Origin: Gammaproteobacteria bacterium
Lineage (GTDB): Bacteria; Pseudomonadota; Gammaproteobacteria; Pseudomonadales; Oceanobacteraceae
Direction: 5' to 3'
NCBI GenBank assembly: GCA_013373125.1
Contig: JABXIK010000024.1
Location: 26,392-90,391, forward strand
Length of the DNA stretch: 64,000 bases
This document shows positions 45,670 through 55,700 of this stretch, one piece after another; within the stretch, counting starts at the first letter, position 1; each line of letters opens with the position of its first letter. The translations under genes and the position numbers were made by a program. The notes under the pieces are model-generated. The model worked only from the letters and a program-made list of their open reading frames with translations. It was not told where the DNA came from and did no database searches.

Positions 45670-46482
45670 ATGTTAAAAAAACGAATCATACCGGTAATTT
45701 TGTTAAAAAACGGTTTCATTGTCCAATCGAAACGCTATAGCGAACACAAGAATTTGGGTAATCCTATTGCGGCCATAAAGCGCATGAGTGAGTGGGGTGC
45801 TGATGAATTAATCTATATTGATATTTCAAAATCCAAGTACTTCGATGAATCAAGACAGGATTTGAATAATGAGGAATGGCGAAATTTAGATGATGTGTAT
45901 TCCGGGTTATCGCGTAACTCCTTTATGCCAACCTGCATAGCTGGAGGAGTTCGTAAGCATAGTGATATTGAAGTTCGCTTAAAAAGCGGTGCGGATAAAG
46001 TAGGTGTAAACACCATGCTTTTTCAAAATCCACAAGAAGTTAAAAAGGCCGCGTTGAGTTTTGGTGTGCAAAGTCTAGTGGCTAATATTGATTATCGGGT
46101 AGATGGAAACAATCAACGACGTGTCTATGTGGAGCAAGGCAGTCTTGCCACGGGTCTATTGCTTGAAGATGCTGTTCAATGGGCCATAGATCATGGATGT
46201 GGTGAGTTGCTTTTGCAGTGTATTGATCGTGATGGTGCTGGTCGTGGATATGATATTGAAGGCATTAATGCGTGTGTGAAGCAGTCTAGCGTGCCAGTGA
46301 TTGCATTAGGTGGGGCGGGTAAATGGTCTCACCTTGAGTTGGTAATCAGAGAAACCGATGTCAGTGCAGTGGCCGCAGCGAATATATTTCAATTTAAGGA
46401 TCAAAGTGTATTTTTAGCCAAGAAGTATTTGTTTGATAAAGGGATCAATGTAAGGAAACCTCAATTATTTAACATGGATTAG
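45670..46482 (+). CDS. hisF: HisF-like cyclase-type subunit
   Basis: A 270-aa (beta-alpha)8 barrel related to HisF, with RIIPVILLKNGFIVQSKRY at the start, GADELIYIDISKSKY, FMPTCIAGGVRKHSDIE, GADKVGVNTMLFQNP and DRDGAGRGYDIEGI. Compared with housekeeping HisF the segment LVANIDYRVDGNNQRRVYVE is unlike the usual one. It starts directly after the hisH stop. The likely role is to receive ammonia from HisH and channel it to PseA, not histidine synthesis. Confidence 0.9.
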   Translation: MLKKRIIPVILLKNGFIVQSKRYSEHKNLGNPIAAIKRMSEWGADELIYIDISKSKYFDESRQDLNNEEWRNLDDVYSGLSRNSFMPTCIAGGVRKHSDIEVRLKSGADKVGVNTMLFQNPQEVKKAALSFGVQSLVANIDYRVDGNNQRRVYVEQGSLATGLLLEDAVQWAIDHGCGELLLQCIDRDGAGRGYDIEGINACVKQSSVPVIALGGAGKWSHLELVIRETDVSAVAAANIFQFKDQSVFLAKKYLFDKGINVRKPQLFNMD

Positions 46483-46484
46483 TT

Positions 46485-47693
46485 ATGAATATTATTAAGC
46501 CAATCACCTATTGTACTCGTTGTCTATATCCTCGAATTGCAGTCAACTTATCGTTGGATGATGATGGCGTGTGTTCAGCCTGTAAAACGGCTGAGAATAT
46601 GAACAATTTATCAGATGAATTCTGGGAAGAAAGGAAAGAAGATTTCAAAGAATTAATCGAAGAAATTAAGCTAAATAATGATGCAGAATACGATTGCATC
46701 ATTCCCGTGAGCGGTGGTAAAGACAGCTATTATCAAACCCATGTTATGGTGAAGGAATTTGGTCTTAAGCCACTTTTGGTCACATATCATGGTAATAACT
46801 ATTTACCTGAAGGAGATTACAATCGAGATAGAATGCGCCATGTTTTTGATTGTGATCATTTAGTTTTTTGCCCTAGTATTGAGGTATTAAAAAAACTCAA
46901 TCGATTATGTTTCAAAAAAATGGGAGATATGAACTGGCAAAATCATTGCGGTATATTCACCCTCCCCATTCAAATGGCCGTAAAATTTAAAATACCATTA
47001 ATGATATGGGGGGAAATATCGTGGGATATTTCTGGTATGCATGACATTGATGACTTAGTTGAATTTTCTGCCCGTGTGCGTCAAGAACATGGTTTAAGAG
47101 GTTTTGAATGGCACGATCTGATTCACGATAAAGAAGAGTTTCTTACTGAAAAGGACATGAACTGGGCTAAGTATCCTTCAGACCAAGATATTGTGGATGT
47201 AGGTGTAAGAGGATTGTATATCGGAAACTTTTTCAAGTGGGATCCAAATGTACATACACAAGCCATGATGGACTTATATGGTTGGAAGCCTGCCCAGCAA
47301 CCTTTCGAGCGTACCTACCGCATGATGTCGAACCTAGATGATCGTTATGAAAATGGTATTCACGATTTAATGAAATTTATCAAGTTTGGTTATGGCCGTG
47401 CGACGGATCATGCATCCAAAGATATACGCACTGGCGACATGACGCGTGATCAAGGTATTGAAATGGTCAGGAAGTATGATCATGTGGTTTCCAGTGATCT
47501 GTATTACTGGCTGGATTATGTGGATATGAAAGAAGAAGACTTTTGGTTAATTGCCGATAGTTTTCGCGACCCACGTGTCTGGTGGATTAAAGATGGCTTA
47601 TGGTGGAAGGCGGATCTATGGGGAGGGTGTAGTGCGTATGGGCCAGTGCACTTAAGTGAAGAGGATCAACAAAGGTATATACATAATGGATAA
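46485..47693 (+). CDS. pseA: N-acetyl sugar amidotransferase (PseA/WbpG type)
   Basis: A 402-aa PP-loop ATPase of the PseA/WbpG/LegX family, which turns an N-acetyl group into N-acetamidino. The N-terminal cysteine motif CTRCLYPRIAVNLSLDDDGV, with a further CSAC, may bind zinc. The ATP pyrophosphatase loop is IIPVSGGKDSYYQTH (about 69-83). The conserved tail includes FGYGRATDHASKDIRTG. It lies 2 bp after hisF and completes the amidotransferase block. In Campylobacter such a block makes Pse5Ac7Am on flagellin. Confidence 0.92.
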   Translation: MNIIKPITYCTRCLYPRIAVNLSLDDDGVCSACKTAENMNNLSDEFWEERKEDFKELIEEIKLNNDAEYDCIIPVSGGKDSYYQTHVMVKEFGLKPLLVTYHGNNYLPEGDYNRDRMRHVFDCDHLVFCPSIEVLKKLNRLCFKKMGDMNWQNHCGIFTLPIQMAVKFKIPLMIWGEISWDISGMHDIDDLVEFSARVRQEHGLRGFEWHDLIHDKEEFLTEKDMNWAKYPSDQDIVDVGVRGLYIGNFFKWDPNVHTQAMMDLYGWKPAQQPFERTYRMMSNLDDRYENGIHDLMKFIKFGYGRATDHASKDIRTGDMTRDQGIEMVRKYDHVVSSDLYYWLDYVDMKEEDFWLIADSFRDPRVWWIKDGLWWKADLWGGCSAYGPVHLSEEDQQRYIHNG

Positions 47694-48891
47694 TAAATTC
47701 AGTACCTTTCAGGAATTAAACCGCCAATCCAAAGGTCGAAAAATTTGTCTGTTTGGTGCAGGTAATATTGCCCATAAGACACTGCGTAAGCTTAATAAGC
47801 AGGCCTATTGTATTTTTGATAACAGTGCAAATTTATGGGGCACTCAGCAGGTGGGCTTAGATGTATTTGGGCCTGGGGACATCAAGGCCTCTGACTCCTC
47901 ATTCTTTTATGTGATTTGTACTACATCTTTCTCTGATGTAGCGGCGCAATTAAGAGGCTTAGGATTAAAAGACGGAATGGATTTTATCATCAGTCCTATT
48001 TTGAATGACTTAAGAGTCATCGACGAAATGGAATCTGTGAAAGTTTCATTGTTGTTATCCAGTGGAACCCAACCTAATGATGACCCGATTAGCGGTGGTG
48101 GGTTGTATAGATTAGATATCAATGGATTAGAGTATAATATACAAAAAATATTTTCAGGCAGTTGTCACTCCATTATCAAAATAAAGGGTGAGTTATTCAC
48201 CGTTGATGATGAACTAGGGATCATCAAGTTAGATGATCAATTTAATCCCATTGTCATGGGGTCCATCCCAAAAGGCAGCCGTGGTCATGGTCTTTCTTAT
48301 CATGAAGCCTCCGATAGCTATTTTGTTGCCTGTTCCTATTTAGATAAAGTTTTAAGATTTGATCATAACTTTCGCATTATTCAGGAGTACCCTTTATCAG
48401 CAAAGGCAAATTATGAGAATGGACCCTATCATCATACTAATGATTGCCTAGTGGTAGGGGATAGTTTGTATGTGTCCATGTTTTCTGAAACGGGTAATTG
48501 GAAGCGAGATATTTTTGATGGGGCTGTGGTGGAGTTTGATATTGATAGTGGTGAAAAAATTGGCCCAGTCATGAAGCACTTGTGGATGCCGCATAATATT
48601 TCTTTTATTGATGGCAGTTTAACTGTTCTAGATTCACTTAGAGGTGGACTCGTGCGTAATAACGCTCAAACCGTTGGACAATTCCCTGCATTTGCCCGTG
48701 GTTTGGATTATGACGGAACTAACTTTTATATTGGTCAAAGTCGCAACCGAAACTTCTCAAAAAATCTTGGTGTTTCCCTGAATATATCAATTGATACGGG
48801 TGTCGTGATCTTTGATGAGGTTACCAAGGTTTCCAGGACTATCCAATTACCAAGCACCATTTCAGAAATTCACGGCATCAAGATTATCTAA
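47686..48891 (+). CDS. Rossmann plus beta-propeller protein, function unknown
   Basis: A 401-aa protein. Residues about 15-100 look like a nucleotide-binding Rossmann segment (GRKICLFGAGNIAHKTLRKL), similar to the N-terminal halves of some sugar-modifying enzymes. From about 125 to the end there are regular beta repeats with LLLSSGTQPNDDPISGGGLY, PKGSRGHGLSYHE, GPYHHTNDCLVVGDSLYVSM and MPHNISFIDGSLTVLDS; this resembles TIGR03032/DUF4915-type propellers. No catalytic motif can be assigned with confidence. It overlaps pseA by 8 bp, so translation is coupled, which points to a role in the same sugar or in the flagellin modification. Confidence 0.75.
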   Translation: MDNKFSTFQELNRQSKGRKICLFGAGNIAHKTLRKLNKQAYCIFDNSANLWGTQQVGLDVFGPGDIKASDSSFFYVICTTSFSDVAAQLRGLGLKDGMDFIISPILNDLRVIDEMESVKVSLLLSSGTQPNDDPISGGGLYRLDINGLEYNIQKIFSGSCHSIIKIKGELFTVDDELGIIKLDDQFNPIVMGSIPKGSRGHGLSYHEASDSYFVACSYLDKVLRFDHNFRIIQEYPLSAKANYENGPYHHTNDCLVVGDSLYVSMFSETGNWKRDIFDGAVVEFDIDSGEKIGPVMKHLWMPHNISFIDGSLTVLDSLRGGLVRNNAQTVGQFPAFARGLDYDGTNFYIGQSRNRNFSKNLGVSLNISIDTGVVIFDEVTKVSRTIQLPSTISEIHGIKII

Positions 48892-48906
48892 GGATAAAGG
48901 TGAGTC

Positions 48907-49812
48907 ATGGAAGCACATAATGAATTGAAAAAACTTTATGAAAGTGGAGTGAATATTTCACAATATTTACGTGAGAAATTTGGACTGCAATTTAATGATG
49001 ATCGCATTATTGAGCTCACTTATGATCTGCAGTCAGGCAGTTATATAGATGCGTTAAACGACGAGGAGAGTCGTAATAATAAGAAACGCTACACAGATGA
49101 AATGGCACGCATTATTCAAACATACTGTCCATCCCCTAACAGTTTATTAAAGGGCGGAACAGGTGAATGTGTGACGCTTTTGGGAATCCTACAAGGCCTA
49201 GATCGTGTTGTTCCCCATATACACGGGTTCGACATGTGCTGGTCGAGGGTGGCCTATGGTCGACAACACCTGTCTGCCAATGGGGTGCAAGACTTTCAGT
49301 TGGCTACTGGTACGCTCAGTGCTCCTCCCTATATGGAACATTCTTTTGAGGTGGTGGTGACGTCCCATTCTATGGAACCCAATGGCGGCAGAGAAGCCGA
49401 GATTTTACAGGCGTTATACCGTGTTACGGGAGAATGGCTAATATTATTTGAGCCAAGCTATGAACATGCCAGCCCCGATGGTAAACACAGGATGGATGCC
49501 ATGGGATATGTGAAAGATCTGCCTAAACATGCCAAAGCTTTGGGATATGAGGTGGTGGATCACTTTCCTCTTGCAGCGACTATGAATCCCATGAATCCCA
49601 CAGCAGCTACCATTATCCGCAAACCCAGAGCCGTGTTAGCCCAACCCAAATTGGCTTGCCCAATTACCCATAGTGAACTAAGTGTTACCCCAGACGGTTA
49701 TTTTAGTATTGAGGGTATGTGTATGTACCCAGTGATTTCAGGCATAGGCTGTTTAAAGCACAGTAATGCTATCGTAGCGAGTAAATACCCTGATTTCGAA
49801 CCTATAAAGTAA
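48907..49812 (+). CDS. Methyltransferase with Trm112-like tail
   Basis: A 301-aa protein with a SAM methyltransferase-like core, in which LLKGGTGECVTLLGIL (about 79-94) stands for the SAM loop and FEVVVTSHSMEPNG and TGEWLILFEPSYEHA are downstream strands. From about 243 there is a small Cys domain (LACPITHSEL, FSIEGMCMYPVISGIGCL) like Trm112/YcaR. The combination suggests methylation of a sugar, lipid or protein side chain. The substrate is unknown. It follows the propeller gene by 15 bp with AAGGTG upstream. Confidence 0.75.
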   Translation: MEAHNELKKLYESGVNISQYLREKFGLQFNDDRIIELTYDLQSGSYIDALNDEESRNNKKRYTDEMARIIQTYCPSPNSLLKGGTGECVTLLGILQGLDRVVPHIHGFDMCWSRVAYGRQHLSANGVQDFQLATGTLSAPPYMEHSFEVVVTSHSMEPNGGREAEILQALYRVTGEWLILFEPSYEHASPDGKHRMDAMGYVKDLPKHAKALGYEVVDHFPLAATMNPMNPTAATIIRKPRAVLAQPKLACPITHSELSVTPDGYFSIEGMCMYPVISGIGCLKHSNAIVASKYPDFEPIK

Positions 49813-49864
49813 TTGGCAACATTGCCGATATGACATTCATCGATCACGTTTTGGCAGGTGTCAA

Positions 49865-50431
49865 ATGAATAATTCATCTACGTTGCGTTATTTATTTCCT
49901 CATCAAGAGACCAGTAAAACGGCTCAGGGGCAAGTCATATGGCTGTATGGATTATCTGGGGCAGGAAAATCCACCATTGCTCATGCGGCAAAGAATAAGT
50001 TATTGAGCAGTAATAAAAAATGCTTCGTTTTAGATGGTGATGATCTAAGAACCGGCCTCAATTCAGACTTGGGTTTCAGTGATCATGATCGCCAAGAAAA
50101 TTTACGTCGTGCTGGAGAAGTGGCGCGTCTGCTGTCTTACACCACGGACATTGTGATTTGTACTTTTATTACGCCATTTAATGATATCCGTGGAGTCATA
50201 CACGGCATCATGCAAGGGCAGTCCTATAAAGAGGTGTTTATAGACACGCCTTTGTCCGAGTGTGAACGTCGTGATGTGAAAGGTTTATATAAGAAGGCAA
50301 GGCAGGGGTTGATAAAAGATTTTACCGGTATAGATTCTCCGTTTGAGAAGCCCATTTCGCCTGATTTGGTAATTTCCACGCGAGAAAAATCCATCGACAT
50401 GTGCGCCGATGAATTGCTAAAACTGATTTAG
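49865..50431 (+). CDS. cysC: Adenylylsulfate kinase-like P-loop protein (CysC type)
   Basis: A 188-aa P-loop kinase with the CysC signatures IWLYGLSGAGKSTIAHA (Walker A, about 26-42), VLDGDDLRTGLNSDLGFS, RQENLRRAGEVARLL and the ending DSPFEKPISPDLVIST. It would phosphorylate adenylylsulfate to PAPS. No sulfate adenylyltransferase or sulfotransferase is near, so here it may serve sulfation of the flagellar sugar or phosphorylate something else. It is the last plus-strand gene of the island, convergent with maf and 17 bp from it. Confidence 0.85.
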   Translation: MNNSSTLRYLFPHQETSKTAQGQVIWLYGLSGAGKSTIAHAAKNKLLSSNKKCFVLDGDDLRTGLNSDLGFSDHDRQENLRRAGEVARLLSYTTDIVICTFITPFNDIRGVIHGIMQGQSYKEVFIDTPLSECERRDVKGLYKKARQGLIKDFTGIDSPFEKPISPDLVISTREKSIDMCADELLKLI

Positions 50432-50448
50432 ATGAATGGACTATTTAT

Positions 50449-52491
50449 CTAAAAACCATCCAGTTCATCGCGGATCGTGGATCTTAAGGAAGGATCCTCA
50501 CTGTTTCTCTCTCTGTTTATCACATCATTTAGCCGCTCGGGCATTTGCTCGAGCAGATTAATAAAGCGATGACGCCATATATCAATGACGTTTTCCCGCA
50601 CTGCAGGATTTACGGCATAACTGATGCTGTAACCTGTAAGTAAGTAATGCCAAATACTGCCGCGTATAAAATAATTTAAATCACCATACTTTTTATGAAA
50701 AGCAGCGCTTATGAAATCGGATATAGACCAGCAAATCTTGGAGGTTTCCAATGTTGTACATTTCATGCTTTTCAAGGCAGGTATAATGCTATTGGCAAGA
50801 TCATGTATGGACTCAATAACTCGATCATGAATTACTTTTTTCACGTTGATATCAATTTTTCTTGAGGCTGACATGAAGTTTTCCAGGGTATCGTATTCAT
50901 TGAAAATCTCAATGTTGATTGCGGTATCAGCATCCACGCGGTTACTGCCATCGATAATCAAACCGTCAGAGCAATTATTCAGGTTAAACTGGTGATAATA
51001 GCGCTTTACTTTAGTAGAAAGCTCAATACGACGTTTGGTAGTGAAGTAGATATTTGTGGTAAAGCAGTCACCAAAATACCCTTGGCTCTGGAAAGAATTA
51101 TTTATATTACGGTTGTTACGCTGATTAATCTTTTTCGTGTATTCGTTTTTGATGTTGTAAATAGAGTCCTTACTGTGGTTTTCCTTTTTTTCATAAAACC
51201 CAAAATCAGTACCAAATAAAAACACTTCATCAGCATTGTAGTGTAATGCAAAGGAATAAGCGGCATTCACACAGGTAGGGGTGGGGTCGCGTAATTTATC
51301 TTCTTGCTTCTCAAACAAACCGCCTGTGGCGGATGAGTCTTTTACAAAAAAGTGAGCGCTTTTAAACATATTTGTAATACTGGGGGTGGATTGAATCCCA
51401 GTAATTAGCACTATGTCCTTTAGGATACTTTTATCTTCGATGTTGGCAAGGGAGTAATACACACTGTAGTCAGATTCCATTTCCATATGAAAATCTGGTT
51501 TAAATCCATTTCTCAACAAGGGTAAAAGTGAAGTGCCGGCAGATATTAAAATACATTTATCGCGAATTGAACGTAGTTGATCAATGCGTTTATCCAGAGA
51601 TGGGCCGCTTCCGCAAATAATTACTGGTTTATCCCATTTAAACGTGTTTCTAGCTGGGATGAGTAGCGAGTTAGGTTGAATGATTTTTTCTAAATTGTAG
51701 GTGATATTGTTTAACTGACTTACTTCATCATCCCAATACCCCCATAAGCTCAAAAACATTTTTTGATCTTCGGATATTTTTTTTATTATGTCGCCATATT
51801 TTTTGTGTCTGCCGTGATTGTAAAACACCGTGTTATATGGAAAGTGAGGAGCCCTCTTAATCAGTTCATTCCAAAGAGATCCTTGTTCCACCTCTGGGTC
51901 GTTATTATTAACCGCTATAATAGTAATTGATTTACCTTTTGTAGGAGATTGTATCTCATAGATATCCTCCCAGTCGGTGAAGAAACAACTTAGAGAGATG
52001 AATTCGAAATCCGTTTCTAGCACCAATAAATTTTGCACATCAAGGCGATCGAGTACTTCAGAAATATGTAAACCTAACCCGATGCCCATGACCACTAGCA
52101 AATCATAATGACCTTCGTGTTTGAGGGTGTTGCTTAATGGCTCGTTGGCTTCGTTATACATAGCTGTGACAGTTTCTTTAAGGTGACGCTGAAAAAACCT
52201 AGGCACTGTGTATAAGTCTGGGTAAGGCAGTTGAAATGCCATGCGTCTAACGCCTGCGGTGTTGATTTGATTGAACTCTTGGACTTCGTCTTCCACATAC
52301 TTGATGGCATTTCCACCATATATATGCCGACCCTTATAAATAAGATCAACCTCACCATTATCTGAAATTGTTATTTTGCAGTTATCTGGGGTGACTTTAG
52401 TCATTACCTCATAAATATTTGGGTTTTTTTCTTTGAAGTATTTGAGGTTTTTTAAATACAGCTCTTCTAATACTGGAGGAATATTGCTCAT
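50449..52491 (-). CDS. maf: Maf-type flagellin glycosyltransferase (DUF115)
   Basis: A 680-aa protein of the motility-associated factor family (DUF115, MptE-like fold). Maf proteins transfer CMP-nonulosonic acids to Ser/Thr of flagellin before export. The central DUF115 region (about 260-470) shows WDKPVIICGSGPSLDKRI, CILISAGTSLLPLLRNG, FKPDFHMEMESDYSVYYSL and ADEVFLFGTDFGFYEKKENH. It lies next to fliC, as is usual, and on the opposite strand from the pse genes. The base composition looks more AT-rich than that of the flg genes. A sigma54-type promoter lies 41-56 bp upstream. Confidence 0.9.
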   Translation of the reverse strand: MSNIPPVLEELYLKNLKYFKEKNPNIYEVMTKVTPDNCKITISDNGEVDLIYKGRHIYGGNAIKYVEDEVQEFNQINTAGVRRMAFQLPYPDLYTVPRFFQRHLKETVTAMYNEANEPLSNTLKHEGHYDLLVVMGIGLGLHISEVLDRLDVQNLLVLETDFEFISLSCFFTDWEDIYEIQSPTKGKSITIIAVNNNDPEVEQGSLWNELIKRAPHFPYNTVFYNHGRHKKYGDIIKKISEDQKMFLSLWGYWDDEVSQLNNITYNLEKIIQPNSLLIPARNTFKWDKPVIICGSGPSLDKRIDQLRSIRDKCILISAGTSLLPLLRNGFKPDFHMEMESDYSVYYSLANIEDKSILKDIVLITGIQSTPSITNMFKSAHFFVKDSSATGGLFEKQEDKLRDPTPTCVNAAYSFALHYNADEVFLFGTDFGFYEKKENHSKDSIYNIKNEYTKKINQRNNRNINNSFQSQGYFGDCFTTNIYFTTKRRIELSTKVKRYYHQFNLNNCSDGLIIDGSNRVDADTAINIEIFNEYDTLENFMSASRKIDINVKKVIHDRVIESIHDLANSIIPALKSMKCTTLETSKICWSISDFISAAFHKKYGDLNYFIRGSIWHYLLTGYSISYAVNPAVRENVIDIWRHRFINLLEQMPERLNDVINRERNSEDPSLRSTIRDELDGF

Positions 52492-52531
52492 TGAGTCATT
52501 TCTTTGGCTGATTTATATCTATTAACCATAA

Positions 52532-52547
52532 AGCAATTTTCTTACCA
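52532..52547 (-). promoter_or_regulatory. Candidate sigma54 promoter of maf
   Basis: On the minus strand TGGTAAGAAAATTGCT has GG-N10-GC spacing and TTGCT at -12. Transcription would begin about 30 bp before the maf start codon. Confidence 0.6.
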
Positions 52548-52601
52548 ATTATCGCGATCTAAAAATTAGATTATTTATGAGAAATAATTATATATGCCAA
52601 G

Positions 52602-52628
52602 TTAAGTAATGGAGATCGGGGCCGTTAA
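52602..52628 (+). promoter_or_regulatory. sigma28 (FliA) promoter of fliC
   Basis: TTAAGTAA-N11-GCCGTTAA: the -10 matches 7 of 8 FliA positions and the -35 matches 5 of 8. It lies 73 bp before the fliC ATG. Confidence 0.8.
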
Positions 52629-52690
52629 CTTACATGTGGATAGACCAGGCAGTCTGAATTCAGAGCTGTCTTCAGACTTAAACATGTAAG
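52629..52690 (+). promoter_or_regulatory. Nested inverted repeats in the fliC leader
   Basis: The outer pair CTTACATGT (52629-52637) and ACATGTAAG (52682-52690) encloses AGTCTGAA (52651-52658) and TTCAGACT (52671-52678). The right outer arm overlaps the AAGGAG ribosome binding site (52688-52693). The inner hairpin would be in the 5' UTR; the left outer arm straddles the expected transcription start. Confidence 0.65.
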
Positions 52691-52700
52691 GAGAGCGATT

Positions 52701-55700
52701 ATGCCTCAAATTATTAATACCAATATTGCGTCGTTGAATGCGCAACGTAACTTGAACAAGTCGCAATCTGCCAACCAAACAGCATTGCAGCGTTTATCAT
52801 CTGGTTTGCGTATTAACAGCGCAAAAGATGATGCGGCTGGTCTGGCAATCTCGACTCGATTTAATTCTCAAATTCGTGGCTTAAATGTAGCTGTGCGTAA
52901 CGCAGGGGATGGTATCTCTCTAGCGCAAACTGCAGAAGGCGCATTAGGCACCATGAATGACAACCTACAACGTGTACGTGAACTAGCGGTTCAGTCTGCT
53001 AACGCGACGAATTCTGATGTTGACCGCGAGGCACTTCAGGCTGAGGTTGCTCAGTTAATTGCTGAGGTGTCACGTACTGCAGATGAAACCGCGTTTAATG
53101 GCCGCAAACTGCTTGATGGTTCATTTAATGCAACTTTCCAAATTGGTGCGAATGCTGGTCAAACTCTGAATGTATCGATTGCTGAATTGACTGCAAGTAA
53201 GTTGGGTGCTTCTGATGCTGTGGGTATCAGTTCTCAAGGTAGTGACAACGCATTACAAAATGGTGACTTGATCATCAATGGTGTAGCGATTTCACCATCA
53301 CAAGCCTCTGACGATACAGCATCTACTGACAATGCTGCTGCCAGTGCTATTGCAAAAGCGGCAGCAATCAATGCTTCTTATGATGAAACAGGTATTAAAG
53401 CGGTTGTGAATGAAAATGCTGTTGCTGGTAGTGAAATGACCGGTGCTTCATTATCAGGAACAATTACCTTAAATGGTGTGAGCATTGACTTAACCACAAC
53501 GACATCGACATCACAAACTCGCGCTGGTGTAGTTGAGGCAATTAATGCAGTTGCTAATCAAACAGGTGTTATGGCTATTAATAGCGACACTGATTCTGGT
53601 GGTGTAATGCTGGTAGCAGAAGACGGTCGTAATATTGAGCTTAACTTAGGTGGATTAACCGCGGCTGCTACGGGTCTAGCTGCTGCTGATACATACGAAG
53701 GTGGCTTTACTCTAGTTGCTGATGGTGATGTCAAAGAAATAGTCATCGAAGGTGGCGATGGTACTGGTAATGGTGACTTGAAAAACTCAGGCTTAATTGC
53801 AGGTACATACTCGACCACACAAGCACAGCTAACGACATCCTCTGTAACAAACGCTGATGGTGTGGATTTATCAACAAGTTTCGGTGCAACCACTACCGGT
53901 ATTATGTTGCTAGGTAACCAAGTGGCTCGTACGACTACAGGTCAAGATTTGTTTGGTACTGGTATAACTGGGGAAATCATCACAGTTACTGCCGGTGGTC
54001 AAACTCAGACTATCGGTACAGCTGGTGATGTCGTTATTTTAGGCTCAACTGGTTTTGGTGCAGATGCTTTAGCAGAAGCATTAAATAATATGGATGGCAT
54101 TGAAGCATCAGCAGAAACTAAAATCCAATTTGATACTTTAGCGACTTCAAGTGGTACGTTAACCTTTTATGATGCAGGTCATTCAGGTGGTGAGGTATTG
54201 GGTGCAATTGGTTTCACTAGTAGCAGTACGCTTGAAACCTTGGCGGCCCAAATTAATGCCTTAACTACAGGTTATTTGGTTGCTGAGTATGTGGGAACGG
54301 GTGGTGCTTCAGGAACATTAACGGTTACTGATGTAACGGGTAATACGATTCTTGCACAAACTACAGCAGCTAACTTCTCTGTAAATATTGCAACGGGTAC
54401 TGAGACTGGTGGTTATTCAGCAGCTGCAGCTTATGCAGGTGCCGCTAACCTTGGTGTCGTTTCTGTTGGTTATATTAAAGAAACAAATATCACGGATGAA
54501 AATATTACGTCCATTTCCTTAGCCTCTAATAAGGCAGCTGATGCAACTGTAAGTACAACTTCAGGCCTAGTATCTGCTGTTTTCTCAACTGGCGGTTACT
54601 CTGCTGGTGTTAATGGTTCAGGAGCAAACTCGTTCTCAAGTACGGTGACTCCGTCGCTAACAGGTTTGACTGATGGTGATTTAACCTTAAATGGAGTATC
54701 GATTCAGGCTGCGGATCCGTTGAACGATACTGCATCTGCGACAGTTGCTAGTGACGGTACTAACATTCAAACCAGTACTAAGCTTGCATCTGCTATAGCA
54801 GTCGCTGAGGCAATTAATGATGTATCTGCTGAGACAGGTGTTACGGCGGTTGTTAATGGAACTAAAGTCGTTGGTGGCGATGAAAACACTACTGCAACTG
54901 CCCAGGCTAGCTCTTATCAAGCGGGTGACTCCGGTAAGATTTACATCAATGGTGTTGATATTGGTATCGTTTCTGTAGCGGACGATGGCACCGGTGGCGT
55001 GGATATCGATGCATCACGTGCAGCAGCAATTGATGCGATCAACGCTAAGACAGGTCAAACCGGTGTCACTGCTGAGGATAATGGTTCCAGTATTACCTTG
55101 TATGCAGAAGACGGACGTAATATTTCAGTTGCCATTGATAATGATGAAGCGAATAACGAAGGTAATGGAGTTGGATTTGGCGCCATTCTTGGTTTAGATG
55201 CTAGTATCGATGGTATCGGCGAAGCTGATATTGGTACGTCAACTGATTCAAATGTTACAGGTACTCGCGGTACTGCTAGCGAAGGTGCTACTTATGAGAC
55301 TACGTACGGCACAATCACACTTCAATCTGCTAAGCAAATTGAAGTAGGGTTAGGCAGTGGTGGTAATGACGAGCTAGAGGCCATGGGCTTAACAGCTGGT
55401 AAGTTCGGTGGTGGTGAGTCTGGTCAGTTCCTAACAGAGATTGATATTTCAACCTTTGAAGGGGCAACTGCGGCCTTAACTGCAATCGATAACGCCATCG
55501 GTGCCATTGCATCGCAACGTGCGGACCTCGGTGCGATTCAAAACCGCATGGAGTCAACCGTAGCGAACTTGGCTGTAACCTCTGAAAACCTAAGTGCTGC
55601 AAACTCTCGTATCCAAGATGCGGATTTCGCGGCCGAAACAGCAGAGCTATCGCGTACTCAGGTGCTACAACAGGCCGGTATCTCGATCTTGGCTCAGGCT

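Noticed and set aside
45061..46482. hisH and hisF as part of a histidine operon
   Set aside because: No other his gene is near, both are coupled to pseI and pseA, and the same trio is known from nonulosonic acid loci.
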